The translations under genes were made by a program, and so were the position numbers. Under the pieces are notes generated by a model that was not told where the DNA came from, did no database searches, and worked only from the letters and a program-made list of their open reading frames with translations. DNA of 35,842 nt from Clostridia bacterium (GTDB lineage: Bacteria; Bacillota; Clostridia; Oscillospirales; CAG-272), in NCBI GenBank assembly GCA_017628075.1, contig JAGBZV010000169.1:1-35842 (forward strand), given 5' to 3'. Positions 7,591-14,119 of this stretch are shown in pieces; positions within the stretch are counted from its first letter, which is position 1, and each line of letters starts with the position of its first letter.

Positions 7591-8016
7591 TTATCGTCTG
7601 CGCCGTGTCATCACGGCCATTTTTCGACGGTAGAATTCCTCGTCGGACAGCATTCGCTCGTCCACGTGCCCCTCCGGTGCAAACCGAACACCGGATGCAC
7701 CTGCTGCCGTACCGTCACCGACAGAAAACAGATACTGCTTCTCACGCTTAAGCTGTGCAATACGTCCGCGCACAGCCGAAAGATCCGGAGCCCCGCCCTC
7801 ATCGGACGGAATATCCCTTGCGTCCACCGCAAGAAGCATCCGCAGATCCTCCGGATCACGTGCCCCCGATGACGCAAGAAGATCCTCCAGTGCCCACTGT
7901 ACACGAAGATGCGCCTGCGCACGGTGCCCCGCCTCCCCTCCCCCCTCAGGAGAAGAAGCCGCCCCCGCAGTACCGTCGGATACCGCATCAGTATCCGTCA
8001 TTTCTTCCTCGTTCAT
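7591..8016 (-). CDS. putative phage scaffold protein
   Basis: A 141-residue, acidic, low-complexity protein between portal and coat genes, the classical position for a scaffold. Residues 1-30 are acidic and Gly/Ala-rich, followed by helical segments (LRVQWALEDLL, DLSAVRGRIAQLKREKQYLF) and a basic C-terminus ending RRKMAVMTRRRR, a plausible coat-binding tail. It is short for a scaffold (commonly 150-300 residues). An AAGGAGG ribosome site lies in the last codons of the portal gene, four bases away. Assignment is by position and composition. Confidence 0.5.
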   Translation of the reverse strand: MNEEEMTDTDAVSDGTAGAASSPEGGGEAGHRAQAHLRVQWALEDLLASSGARDPEDLRMLLAVDARDIPSDEGGAPDLSAVRGRIAQLKREKQYLFSVGDGTAAGASGVRFAPEGHVDERMLSDEEFYRRKMAVMTRRRR

Positions 8017-8019
8017 ATC

Positions 8020-9453
8020 TTATCCCTCCTTGCCTTGTAAAGTGCCGCCCCCACCAATGGAAGCGATCATTTCCCGCGCCGCAGCCTCAGATTCTCCGTA
8101 GTAGCGCACGCGGAACTCCCAGGGCGCCATCAGCCCCGCCTGCACCTCGGCAAGATCCCGGGCACGCTCTGCCGCAGGATCGACGAAAAAGCTGTCGTCA
8201 AAATCAACGTGAACAGCGCCCAGCGGCGGCAGCGCCATACCGCGCAGCGTCACGCAGAAGGCACGCCCCATCGCCGCAAGTGCACCAAGGAAATGCTCCA
8301 TGTGCAAATAATGCTTTGCCGCCCAGCGGAACATCTCCTGTCGTTCTCCTGCATACTGCGTTGCCGTGACCACACGATCCCCGGAAAAGCGATAATGCCG
8401 CGCGCCAAAGCCAACCTTAAAGGAAAGGTAATCCAGCTGCGCCTGCAAGGCCGCACAGTTTTCCTCGGTGCGAAGCGCCGGATTGTGCTCAACGATCATT
8501 GCCTCCGCCGAAAGATCTCCATCTCCGACCGTCATGAAAAGCTGCTGCGCCACATCGTCCGGCGCCACCCGATTCCCGAATTTATCCTCCGCCACCAGAG
8601 ACTGATTCATAAATACCTTCTTGCCGCCCAAATACAGATCACGGCAGAAGTTGTTGTACGCAAGGTCAACGCCGCGCAGATTGTCCTCCGCACATGCAAA
8701 GACGGAGGCGCCCATGCCAAAGGCCATCGCATAGCCGCTCACGGGGAGCGTGTTGGGTGTCAGGATCGCAAACAGAGGAAAGGAAACCGTCAGGCGTCCG
8801 CGAACGCCGGCAGGCAGCGCTCGCTCCGTGCCGTCCGAGGCAATTGCATAGTTGGTTATACAGAACAAATGTTCGCATATTTTTTCATGCACGGACAAAT
8901 AAACGACCGTGCCATCCTTTGTATCTGTGATCTGCTCTGCAAATGCGCACGAAACGATCCTGCCGTTCTCCACGCGCAAAGGAAATATCCTGTCAGCAGG
9001 AATGAAATCCAGCGCCATCGCCTCGGCGGAAACGGCAGCACCGTCCTCGTCGCATTCCACGCCGGACAGCTTCGCAACCGCAGCCCCCGTGCCAAGCGCA
9101 AACACCACCTCGACGAAGCCGCTCAGTCTTCCCCAAAAATCGTCGGCAGTCAGAACGCCTCCGCGAGGCTGTTCTCCTATCAGCACCCCATCCAGAAGAA
9201 CGTCCCCCGTCGTCAGCGACGTGCGATCGTTGACTAAAACCCCCGCCCAATCCTCGCAGATCTTCTTGGCCATCCCCATCTTGTACATTTCCCTGCGGCG
9301 CACCGCACCGCCTCCGTACCGCTCCTCCGAAACGTGAAACGGCTCGTAAAGTCCGCGCCACCACGCTGCACAGCGTTCGATTTCCTGATACAGCACCGAG
9401 GGAGGCGCCGTCCCCTGTGTACGCTTCAAAAACGCAAGTATTGCATCCGTCAT
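8020..9453 (-). CDS. phage portal protein, SPP1 Gp6-like
   Basis: A 477-residue protein in the portal slot after the large terminase. Patterns expected for SPP1 Gp6-like portals are visible: an early helix with WWRGLYEPFHV, RREMYKMGMAKKICEDWAGVLVNDRTSL near residue 60, a mid-protein LRGVDLAYNNFCRDLYLGGKKVFMNQSL, and the C-terminal APWEFRVRYYGESEAAAREMI that ends such proteins. Portals form the dodecameric DNA-entry ring. The frame is open to 9504, but ATG 9453 is chosen because GGTGA lies upstream and the start context copies that of the Tal gene. An SOS-box sequence lies inside the gene at 8863-8874. Confidence 0.8.
   Translation of the reverse strand: MTDAILAFLKRTQGTAPPSVLYQEIERCAAWWRGLYEPFHVSEERYGGGAVRRREMYKMGMAKKICEDWAGVLVNDRTSLTTGDVLLDGVLIGEQPRGGVLTADDFWGRLSGFVEVVFALGTGAAVAKLSGVECDEDGAAVSAEAMALDFIPADRIFPLRVENGRIVSCAFAEQITDTKDGTVVYLSVHEKICEHLFCITNYAIASDGTERALPAGVRGRLTVSFPLFAILTPNTLPVSGYAMAFGMGASVFACAEDNLRGVDLAYNNFCRDLYLGGKKVFMNQSLVAEDKFGNRVAPDDVAQQLFMTVGDGDLSAEAMIVEHNPALRTEENCAALQAQLDYLSFKVGFGARHYRFSGDRVVTATQYAGERQEMFRWAAKHYLHMEHFLGALAAMGRAFCVTLRGMALPPLGAVHVDFDDSFFVDPAAERARDLAEVQAGLMAPWEFRVRYYGESEAAAREMIASIGGGGTLQGKEG
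8863..8874. promoter_or_regulatory. second LexA-type SOS box, inside the portal gene
   Basis: GAAC-AAAT-GTTC, followed by G on the plus strand, fits the Gram-positive LexA consensus (CGAAC-N4-GTTCG). Its 12-base core is the exact complement of the box at 11229-11240. No convincing promoter is seen around it on either strand, so it may be an internal operator, a roadblock site or chance. Confidence 0.45.
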
Positions 9454-9480
9454 GTTCATCACCGTGGCTTTCGCATACCG

Positions 9481-9498
9481 AAAGCTTCCTTTCTTTGA
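9481..9498 (-). repeat. recurrent 18-bp leader motif, copy 1 (upstream of portal)
   Basis: Minus-strand CAAAGAAAGGAAGCTTTC. Seven bases after AAAGGAAGC an ATG opens a five-codon frame (MRKPR) whose TGA overlaps the GGTGA before the portal start, so a tiny leader peptide is possible here. The other two copies do not keep the same mini-frame. Confidence 0.45.
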
Positions 9499-9512
9499 AA
9501 TCATCCGCCCCC

Positions 9513-10904
9513 TCAGCGAAGCTTCTGTAAATATCCCTCAAAGGCATACTCAAAGGCATCCAGAATGTCAATGTCCGAGGAAAAATTATCCATTCGGATG
9601 TCGCCTGCAGCCCCGGGGTCCCACATCGCCCCGCATAAGCCCGCACACAGTACGTCAGTCGTTCCGCGCACCAAATGCAGACGGTGAGAGGCAATCATCG
9701 AGTTTTCGCACAAAATACGCTCTGAGATGGGCTTTTTCTGCGAATTCTGTACGGATACCGACCGGATATAGGGACGCGGATCGGCATGAAGCGCCCGCCG
9801 CAGACCGCCGATGAGATATTGCGCCTCACTGTCGCAAAACATATACCGCACCGGCACCCCCGGAAATCGCGAGTGCAGCTCCGCAAGGAAGGAGATCGCC
9901 GCCGCATTGACCTCCTCCGATGTGATCTCCCGCACCCCCTGCCGCAGATGTGACGCAGACAGCGCGTACAGATCGGAAAAGCCCGGAGAAAAGCCGCAGG
10001 CAACGAACGCCGTCTTCGAGCGATTTCCGCCAAAGTCAACGCCAACCGATGCAAACGCAAGCGGCGGCACCTCGGACTGCTCGATCAAAAACGCATCCGG
10101 ATCCTCTGCAAACCGCGTGTATACCATACCCTCAGCCGCACACCGTATGCCGTCGATATCGCGCCTGTACCATACCGATCCGGGTTCATACTGCGCCAAA
10201 ATATCGGCAAGCCGCTCGCGTGGGATCGCCGCATTGTCGAATATCGTGAAGTGTGCGTGATTGTAAAAATCGGCAGACAGTGTTCCAGCTGCCGTCATGG
10301 AGGCGTACCGGTCCAAAAAGTCGCGATAGATCGGAGCCCCCGGCGCATCCGGGTTCAAATCCCAGAAAATACGCCGCTCCGCTGCCGCCAGCTGCCTGGA
10401 AAATGCCTCACGAATGAACGAGGGATGATGCAGATTGATCTCCGTCGCAAGCCACATTCCAATGGATAATCCGCGGATATGCTTGTAGGAATCCGCATTC
10501 TTACCACCAACGAACAGCACCGTTTTTTCTCCGGTCGGAGTCTGAATGCGAAGCGCCTCGCACCCCAGATACTTTCCCCATCGGCACCGTCCGCGAAAAA
10601 TCGCTTCCAGCCCGAACCCACCGCCGTCGCCCAGCGTAACCTTTGCCGTAATCGCAGTCGCTCCCGTCGCAAGATGAAGATGATCGGACGTCCCCTCCAA
10701 AAAATGTGCAAAGACAAAAAGGTTGTCGACCGTTTTTCCGGATCGTACCGCCCCTTCCGCAACGTTGAGCGTACAGTCAAGGGCACGCCGCATATAAGCA
10801 ACGTGCTTCTCACCAAAGCAATACGGCAAGGACCCCGGGCCCCCGCAAACGACACCTCCCGCACGCACCTCTGAGAATAACGAAGGCACCATACGCTCAG
10901 CCAT
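9513..10904 (-). CDS. phage terminase large subunit (PBSX-type)
   Basis: A roughly 463-residue DNA-packaging motor. The ATPase Walker A-like motif is EGAVRSGKT near residue 50. The hydrophobic strand before GMWLATE near residue 150 is the likely Walker B with catalytic Glu, and the coupling-type WDLNPDAP segment follows. The RNase H-like nuclease triad is visible as VGVDFGGNRSK, YMFCDSEA and a C-terminal ILDAFEYAFEGY Asp. All key residues appear intact. Of two possible starts, ATG 10904 has GAGG six bases upstream and overlaps the small-subunit stop by eight bases; GTG 10916 is the alternative. An intact motor suggests selection on packaging until recently. Confidence 0.88.
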   Translation of the reverse strand: MAERMVPSLFSEVRAGGVVCGGPGSLPYCFGEKHVAYMRRALDCTLNVAEGAVRSGKTVDNLFVFAHFLEGTSDHLHLATGATAITAKVTLGDGGGFGLEAIFRGRCRWGKYLGCEALRIQTPTGEKTVLFVGGKNADSYKHIRGLSIGMWLATEINLHHPSFIREAFSRQLAAAERRIFWDLNPDAPGAPIYRDFLDRYASMTAAGTLSADFYNHAHFTIFDNAAIPRERLADILAQYEPGSVWYRRDIDGIRCAAEGMVYTRFAEDPDAFLIEQSEVPPLAFASVGVDFGGNRSKTAFVACGFSPGFSDLYALSASHLRQGVREITSEEVNAAAISFLAELHSRFPGVPVRYMFCDSEAQYLIGGLRRALHADPRPYIRSVSVQNSQKKPISERILCENSMIASHRLHLVRGTTDVLCAGLCGAMWDPGAAGDIRMDNFSSDIDILDAFEYAFEGYLQKLR

Positions 10905-11172
10905 TCCCGTCCTCACCGAATACAGCGCGTCGGATCTGCGCCATCTGCGTCATTGCCGCCGCATCCCCCTCACCCGTACGCTGCCGCTTTTCCTGCATTT
11001 CATAATATAGCTTGATTGCACGGATATCTCCGCTCTTGGCAAGCTGCAGCAGCTGCTCCCAAACCGAATCCGCTTCCGCCTCCTCCACAGCTTCCGGCAC
11101 CGCGTCAATCATAGCCTCCTCAATCTCCCCTCCGAGCTCCTGCGGAGCGCGGGGAAGATGCTCCCATTCCAT
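10897..11172 (-). CDS. putative phage terminase small subunit
   Basis: A 91-residue acidic helical protein at the head of the structural operon, in the small-terminase slot. It contains SVWEQLLQLAKSGDIRAIKLYYEMQEKRQ, a segment strongly reminiscent of the C-terminal oligomerisation helices of small terminases ('lL.lAk.GD.rAiklll'). The DNA-binding helix-turn-helix found at the N-terminus of full-length proteins is missing, so the protein is short. Start is uncertain: ATG 11172 is preferred, although AGGGAGG is 15 bases upstream; the frame extends to ATG 11205, but that would place the ribosome site inside the gene. Identification is from position and this helix pattern. Confidence 0.55.
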   Translation of the reverse strand: MEWEHLPRAPQELGGEIEEAMIDAVPEAVEEAEADSVWEQLLQLAKSGDIRAIKLYYEMQEKRQRTGEGDAAAMTQMAQIRRAVFGEDGNG

Positions 11173-11228
11173 CGTTTCCGTATGTATCCTCCCTTCTGTT
11201 CGCATCCAAATTCAAAACACTCCATTTA

Positions 11229-11240
11229 GAACATTTGTTC
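11229..11240. promoter_or_regulatory. LexA (SOS) box at the phage-operon promoter
   Basis: GAAC-ATTT-GTTC, matching the Gram-positive LexA/DinR consensus GAAC-N4-GTTC. With a transcription start about seven bases after the -10, the box covers roughly +6 to +17, where LexA would block initiation or early elongation. DNA damage would then de-repress the operon. Confidence 0.75.
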
Positions 11241-11252
11241 TTGTTGTGGCAT

Positions 11253-11281
11253 ATTATACCACATAAAGTCACGTTTGTCAA
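11253..11281 (-). promoter_or_regulatory. sigma-A promoter of the phage-derived operon
   Basis: On the minus strand: TTGACA (11276-11281), a 17-bp spacer, TATAAT (11253-11258). Both hexamers are perfect consensus, so an unrepressed promoter would be strong, which fits tight control by the adjacent LexA box. Confidence 0.85.
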
Positions 11282-11361
11282 GGTTGTTTGCCGAATTTAT
11301 GTTCTGTTCATCCGTCGTTCATCCCACAGACACACTCCCCCGCTCACCGCCGCTTACCCCC

Positions 11362-11401
11362 AAAAAGCAGGAGCAGCCGCAAGCATTTCGCCTGCAGCTG
11401 C
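11362..11401 (-). terminator. probable terminator of the glycosidase operon
   Basis: On the minus strand an imperfect stem (GCAGCTGCAGG pairing with CTTGCGGCTGC around AAATG) is followed by TCCTGCTTTTT. It lies 117 bp after the glycosidase stop and before the phage promoter. The stem has mismatches, so efficiency is uncertain. Confidence 0.4.
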
Positions 11402-11465
11402 ACCCACCTTTTTATAAAAGAAACGAATCCTCCCTATCCCGGTGCACCACACCGCGCCCCACACG

Positions 11466-11481
11466 CGTGTATCGTTGCACA
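11466..11481 (+). repeat. 16-bp element, copy 5
   Basis: CGTGTATCGTTGCACA, intergenic. Shares extended flanking sequence with copy 3 and is 41 bp (centre to centre) from copy 6. Confidence 0.7.
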
Positions 11482-11506
11482 TTCCGCGAACTGTGCGCCT
11501 ATCTTT

Positions 11507-11522
11507 TGTGTATCGTTTCACA
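11507..11522 (+). repeat. 16-bp element, copy 6
   Basis: TGTGTATCGTTTCACA. Its right arm provides the TGA stop codon of the glycoside hydrolase gene. Confidence 0.75.
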
Positions 11523-13362
11523 CGTCACCGGAATCCACATCCTCGACACCATTGCCTCCGTACTGTGCATCAAACACCGCACGCAGCTCTACCGCAAGAG
11601 AAGCCATCACCAAAACGTCAGCCTTGCACACAGACCGATCGTAGGTGAGCAGTCCGTTGATCTCGTCTTCAACGTCGCTCACTTGTGTGTATATCGTTAC
11701 ACACAAACCTTGCTTCAGCATCGGAAGCACCTCCTCCCGATATAACCGCGCAAGCGCCTGCGTCAGTGCATCGCACGAACGAAGCGTTTTATACCCGTAT
11801 TCTCGCCCGGATTGGAACAAATGTCCTTCCACGGCACACGCATATCCACCGAATTCCGAGAGCACAAGCGGCCTCTCCCCACGCGCCCGAAGCGCAAGCC
11901 GCCGGAAATATACGTGCTCACTCTGCACGTCGCTCTCCTGACCGAAGAACCAGCCCGACGTCGCATCCCAGATGCGCGTCGGATCGTACGCACGCAGCCG
12001 CCGGTAAACACCGTCCGGATCAAACTGCCCCCACCCCTCGTTGAACACGGTATATCCGCACACACACGCATGACTGTAGAGCAGCGCAGCGATCCCCTCC
12101 GCACATTCCAGGAAATACCGCCGCTGCCGTTCCGTCGAACGCCGACGCAGGGGCGGAAAAAGCGCCCTCCTGCACCCAAGCGTGGGCAACGCCGTATCAC
12201 GCCAGAATCGGTACTCACCGTTGTTTACCATATCCTGCAGCACAACCGTTCCCGTCAGATCGCACAGATAATAAAACCACGGATTCTCAAGCTTGATATG
12301 CTTCCTAAGCGTGTCAAATCCCATTTCCCTGATCGCACAAATATCGGAAAGATACCCGTCCGGAGTCGCCGGAAGCACGATTCCATCGTGAAAATATCCC
12401 TGATCGAGCAACCCGTGAAAATACCTTGGCGCCCCATTCAGACAGATAAGTCCCCGTCCGCGCACCGTGCGCACAGAGATTTCCCGCAGCGCAAAATATG
12501 ATTGCACCCGATCCTCTCCGCGCACGATTGTGTATCGATACACGCAAGGCGCCTCCGGCGACCACTTCCTCGGACTTTTGATGTTTATCGTTACACAATC
12601 TCCGTCAAACCGACAGCACTCCATGCCGTCCGTATTCTCGGAAAACAGCACGTCCGCGCCTCCGTCCGAAGCAAGAGCCTCCCGGGAGAGCACCGTCGGC
12701 TCCGTGTCGTATAAAACCGTGCATTCCGCCCCCGCCCCAACGGCAGAGATCTCAAGACGCACCGTATGCATACCGGGTGTCACCCGAACGTCCGCAATAT
12801 ACGATTCCGGTACAGCCTCAAGCCACGCCTGCCCGCACATTCCGGAAACCGGGGTATACCACATTCCTCCGCGTTTCTTGGATTGCTTTCCATACGGAAG
12901 GTCCGTATCCAGCTCGTCCCAGACGCATACCTCGAGCACACACGGCCCACCCCGCAGCATACCGTCCGTCACGTCACAGGAAAACGGCAGTACGCCGCCC
13001 TCGTGCCGCAAAATCTCCTTGCCACATAGTGTAACGATACACACTTGGTCCGTCGGAGGAAGATGCAGAAGGATCCGCCCACGGTGCGCAGGAAACGGAT
13101 TTTCAAACGCCGTGCGGTATAACCAATGCTCCCCCGCCTCCAACGTCATTCCAATTCCCGAAAGCGGTGATTCTGGGGGAAACGGAAGCCGCACGGCACC
13201 GATCGCCGTCAAACCACCGCCCCTCTCCACAACGGAAAGCCGCCAATCCTCCAAAAGGTAACAGGATTCCGGCCGCCTCCGGAAATGCGGCCGCGGATAT
13301 ACCCCGGACCATCCGTCAGGAATCCCATCCCTCGACGTCTCATAATGCGCTGTTTTCCGCAT
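11518..13362 (-). CDS. glycoside hydrolase family 2 protein
   Basis: A 614-residue intracellular-type GH2 enzyme (no signal peptide). Domain order is a sugar-binding beta-sandwich (residues about 1-165, with GGMWYTPVSGMCG), an immunoglobulin-like domain (about 180-310, KWSPEAP), then a TIM barrel with FRKH-like TLRKHIKLENPWFYYLCD near 350. The acid/base Glu is in FNEGWGQF near residue 442 and the nucleophile Glu in LSEFGG near 500; the barrel ends YTQVSDVEDEINGLLTYDR. GH2 enzymes cleave beta-galactosides, glucuronides or mannosides; the substrate is not predictable here. Four copies of the 16-bp element lie within the gene, in three codon phases, yet the family pattern is kept. AGAGGTAGGA precedes the ATG. 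Confidence 0.88.
   Translation of the reverse strand: MRKTAHYETSRDGIPDGWSGVYPRPHFRRRPESCYLLEDWRLSVVERGGGLTAIGAVRLPFPPESPLSGIGMTLEAGEHWLYRTAFENPFPAHRGRILLHLPPTDQVCIVTLCGKEILRHEGGVLPFSCDVTDGMLRGGPCVLEVCVWDELDTDLPYGKQSKKRGGMWYTPVSGMCGQAWLEAVPESYIADVRVTPGMHTVRLEISAVGAGAECTVLYDTEPTVLSREALASDGGADVLFSENTDGMECCRFDGDCVTINIKSPRKWSPEAPCVYRYTIVRGEDRVQSYFALREISVRTVRGRGLICLNGAPRYFHGLLDQGYFHDGIVLPATPDGYLSDICAIREMGFDTLRKHIKLENPWFYYLCDLTGTVVLQDMVNNGEYRFWRDTALPTLGCRRALFPPLRRRSTERQRRYFLECAEGIAALLYSHACVCGYTVFNEGWGQFDPDGVYRRLRAYDPTRIWDATSGWFFGQESDVQSEHVYFRRLALRARGERPLVLSEFGGYACAVEGHLFQSGREYGYKTLRSCDALTQALARLYREEVLPMLKQGLCVTIYTQVSDVEDEINGLLTYDRSVCKADVLVMASLAVELRAVFDAQYGGNGVEDVDSGDV
11688..11703 (+). repeat. 16-bp element, copy 7
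   Basis: TGTATATCGTTACACA, within the GH2 gene, read as C-V-T-I-Y just before TQVSDVEDE. Codon phase 1. Confidence 0.7.
12529..12544 (+). repeat. 16-bp element, copy 8
   Basis: TGTGTATCGATACACG, a palindrome except for the last base, within the GH2 gene and read as C-V-Y-R-Y-T. Codon phase 3. Centre 53 bp from copy 9. Confidence 0.75.
12582..12597 (+). repeat. 16-bp element, copy 9
   Basis: TGTTTATCGTTACACA, identical to copy 2 over 19 bases including the following ATC. Within the GH2 gene it reads C-V-T-I-N. Codon phase 1. Confidence 0.8.
13028..13043 (-). repeat. 16-bp element, copy 10
   Basis: Minus-strand TGTGTATCGTTACACT, the only copy with its TCGTT core on the minus strand. Read in the GH2 gene as V-C-I-V-T-L. 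Codon phase 2. Confidence 0.7.
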
Positions 13363-13448
13363 GATTTCCTACCTCTCCCATACAGTAATTCACAGTAACC
13401 GCAAAGCACGCGCGCAAAATACGCAGCACGCATACCGCTCCTACGAAA

Positions 13449-13482
13449 TCCGGGCAGAAGTACCTGCGCACGTCTGCCCGAA
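13449..13482. other. hairpin between flavin reductase and GH2 genes
   Basis: CGGGCAGA and TCTGCCCG can pair across a 14-16 base loop in the 127-bp gap upstream of the GH2 gene. No T-tract follows on the minus strand, so an RNA stability or attenuation role is more likely than termination, if it has any role. Confidence 0.35.
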
Positions 13483-13489
13483 TTCCATG

Positions 13490-14104
13490 TTATTCCTTGT
13501 GCTTTTTTGTGGCCGTGCCCGCCTTTGGCTTCTTTTTCTTCTTTTTGACCGCAGAAAATCCAAACCAACCAAGCTTCTTGCCCAGCCCAAAATATTCTCC
13601 GTGCGCATAAGCCGCAAGATGTGCACGCTCCAGATGCAATTTTCCCTCTGCACCGATCAGCGACTCATCCACGTGCACGGATACAATGTCCGCCATAAAC
13701 ATATCGTGTGAACCAAGCGAAACTCAGTCCGTAACACGGCACGCAAGCGACAGCGGCGACTCTGCAATCATCGGAGCAGAAAATCCGGGAACCGCTTCAC
13801 GCGTCAAGCCGCATTTTTCAAATTTGTCAACCTTTGCACCCGTGTACATCCCGCAGTAATCTGCGGCACGAACCAGCTCCTCCGTCGTGAGATTGATGAC
13901 AAACTCCCCACTCTCACGGATGATACTGTAGGAGTGTCTGCGCGGCCGCACGGAAATATACGTTTTCGGTGGAACCGTATTAAGAATTCCCGTCCAAGCC
14001 ACCGTAATAATGTTAGACGCTTCCTGCGTCCCGCACGAAACCATCGCAGGAGGCAGCGGTGCCAGAAGCGCACCGCCGCGCCATTCGATCTTAGCCATAT
14101 CCAA
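13490..14104 (-). pseudogene. flavin reductase family protein interrupted by an in-frame TGA
   Basis: Codons from ATG 14104 encode a flavin reductase/flavoredoxin-like FMN-binding domain: LLAPLPPAMVSCGT, NIITVAWTGILNTVPP, SVRPRRHSYSII, FVINLTTEELVRAADYCGMYTG, ending SPLSLACRVTD. TGA at 13724-13726 then interrupts the frame, which continues without shift as VSLGSHDMFMADIVSVHVDE...AYAHGEYFGLGKKLGWFGFS, the standard C-terminal half with the G-S-H-D-M-F motif. The full product would be about 203 residues, normal for the family, with an added Lys-rich tail. Such proteins bind FMN and transfer electrons or reduce free flavin. A nonsense mutation or sequencing error is the simplest reading. Confidence 0.75.
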
Positions 14105-14119
14105 AACCTCCGCCGCCGA

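Larger units (their letters stand above)
11173..11517. other. 345-bp gap with operon promoter, SOS box, terminator-like hairpin and two 16-bp elements
   Basis: From right to left this gap contains copies 6 and 5 of the 16-bp element, a terminator-like hairpin for the glycosidase operon (11362-11401), the phage-operon promoter (11253-11281), the LexA box (11229-11240) and a short 5' leader. No gene is seen. Confidence 0.7.

Noticed and set aside
3571..13043. The 16-bp elements as a CRISPR array or direct-repeat cluster
   Set aside because: Spacing is irregular overall, units are too short, many lie inside genes, and no cas gene is present.
13490..13560. Lys-rich tail of the flavin reductase as a frameshift artefact
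   Set aside because: The frame is continuous with the conserved GKKLGWFGFS end, and short basic tails occur in such proteins.
13724..13726. TGA in the flavin reductase gene read as selenocysteine
   Set aside because: The position is not a catalytic Cys in this family as far as I know, and no clear insertion hairpin was recognised; a point mutation is simpler.
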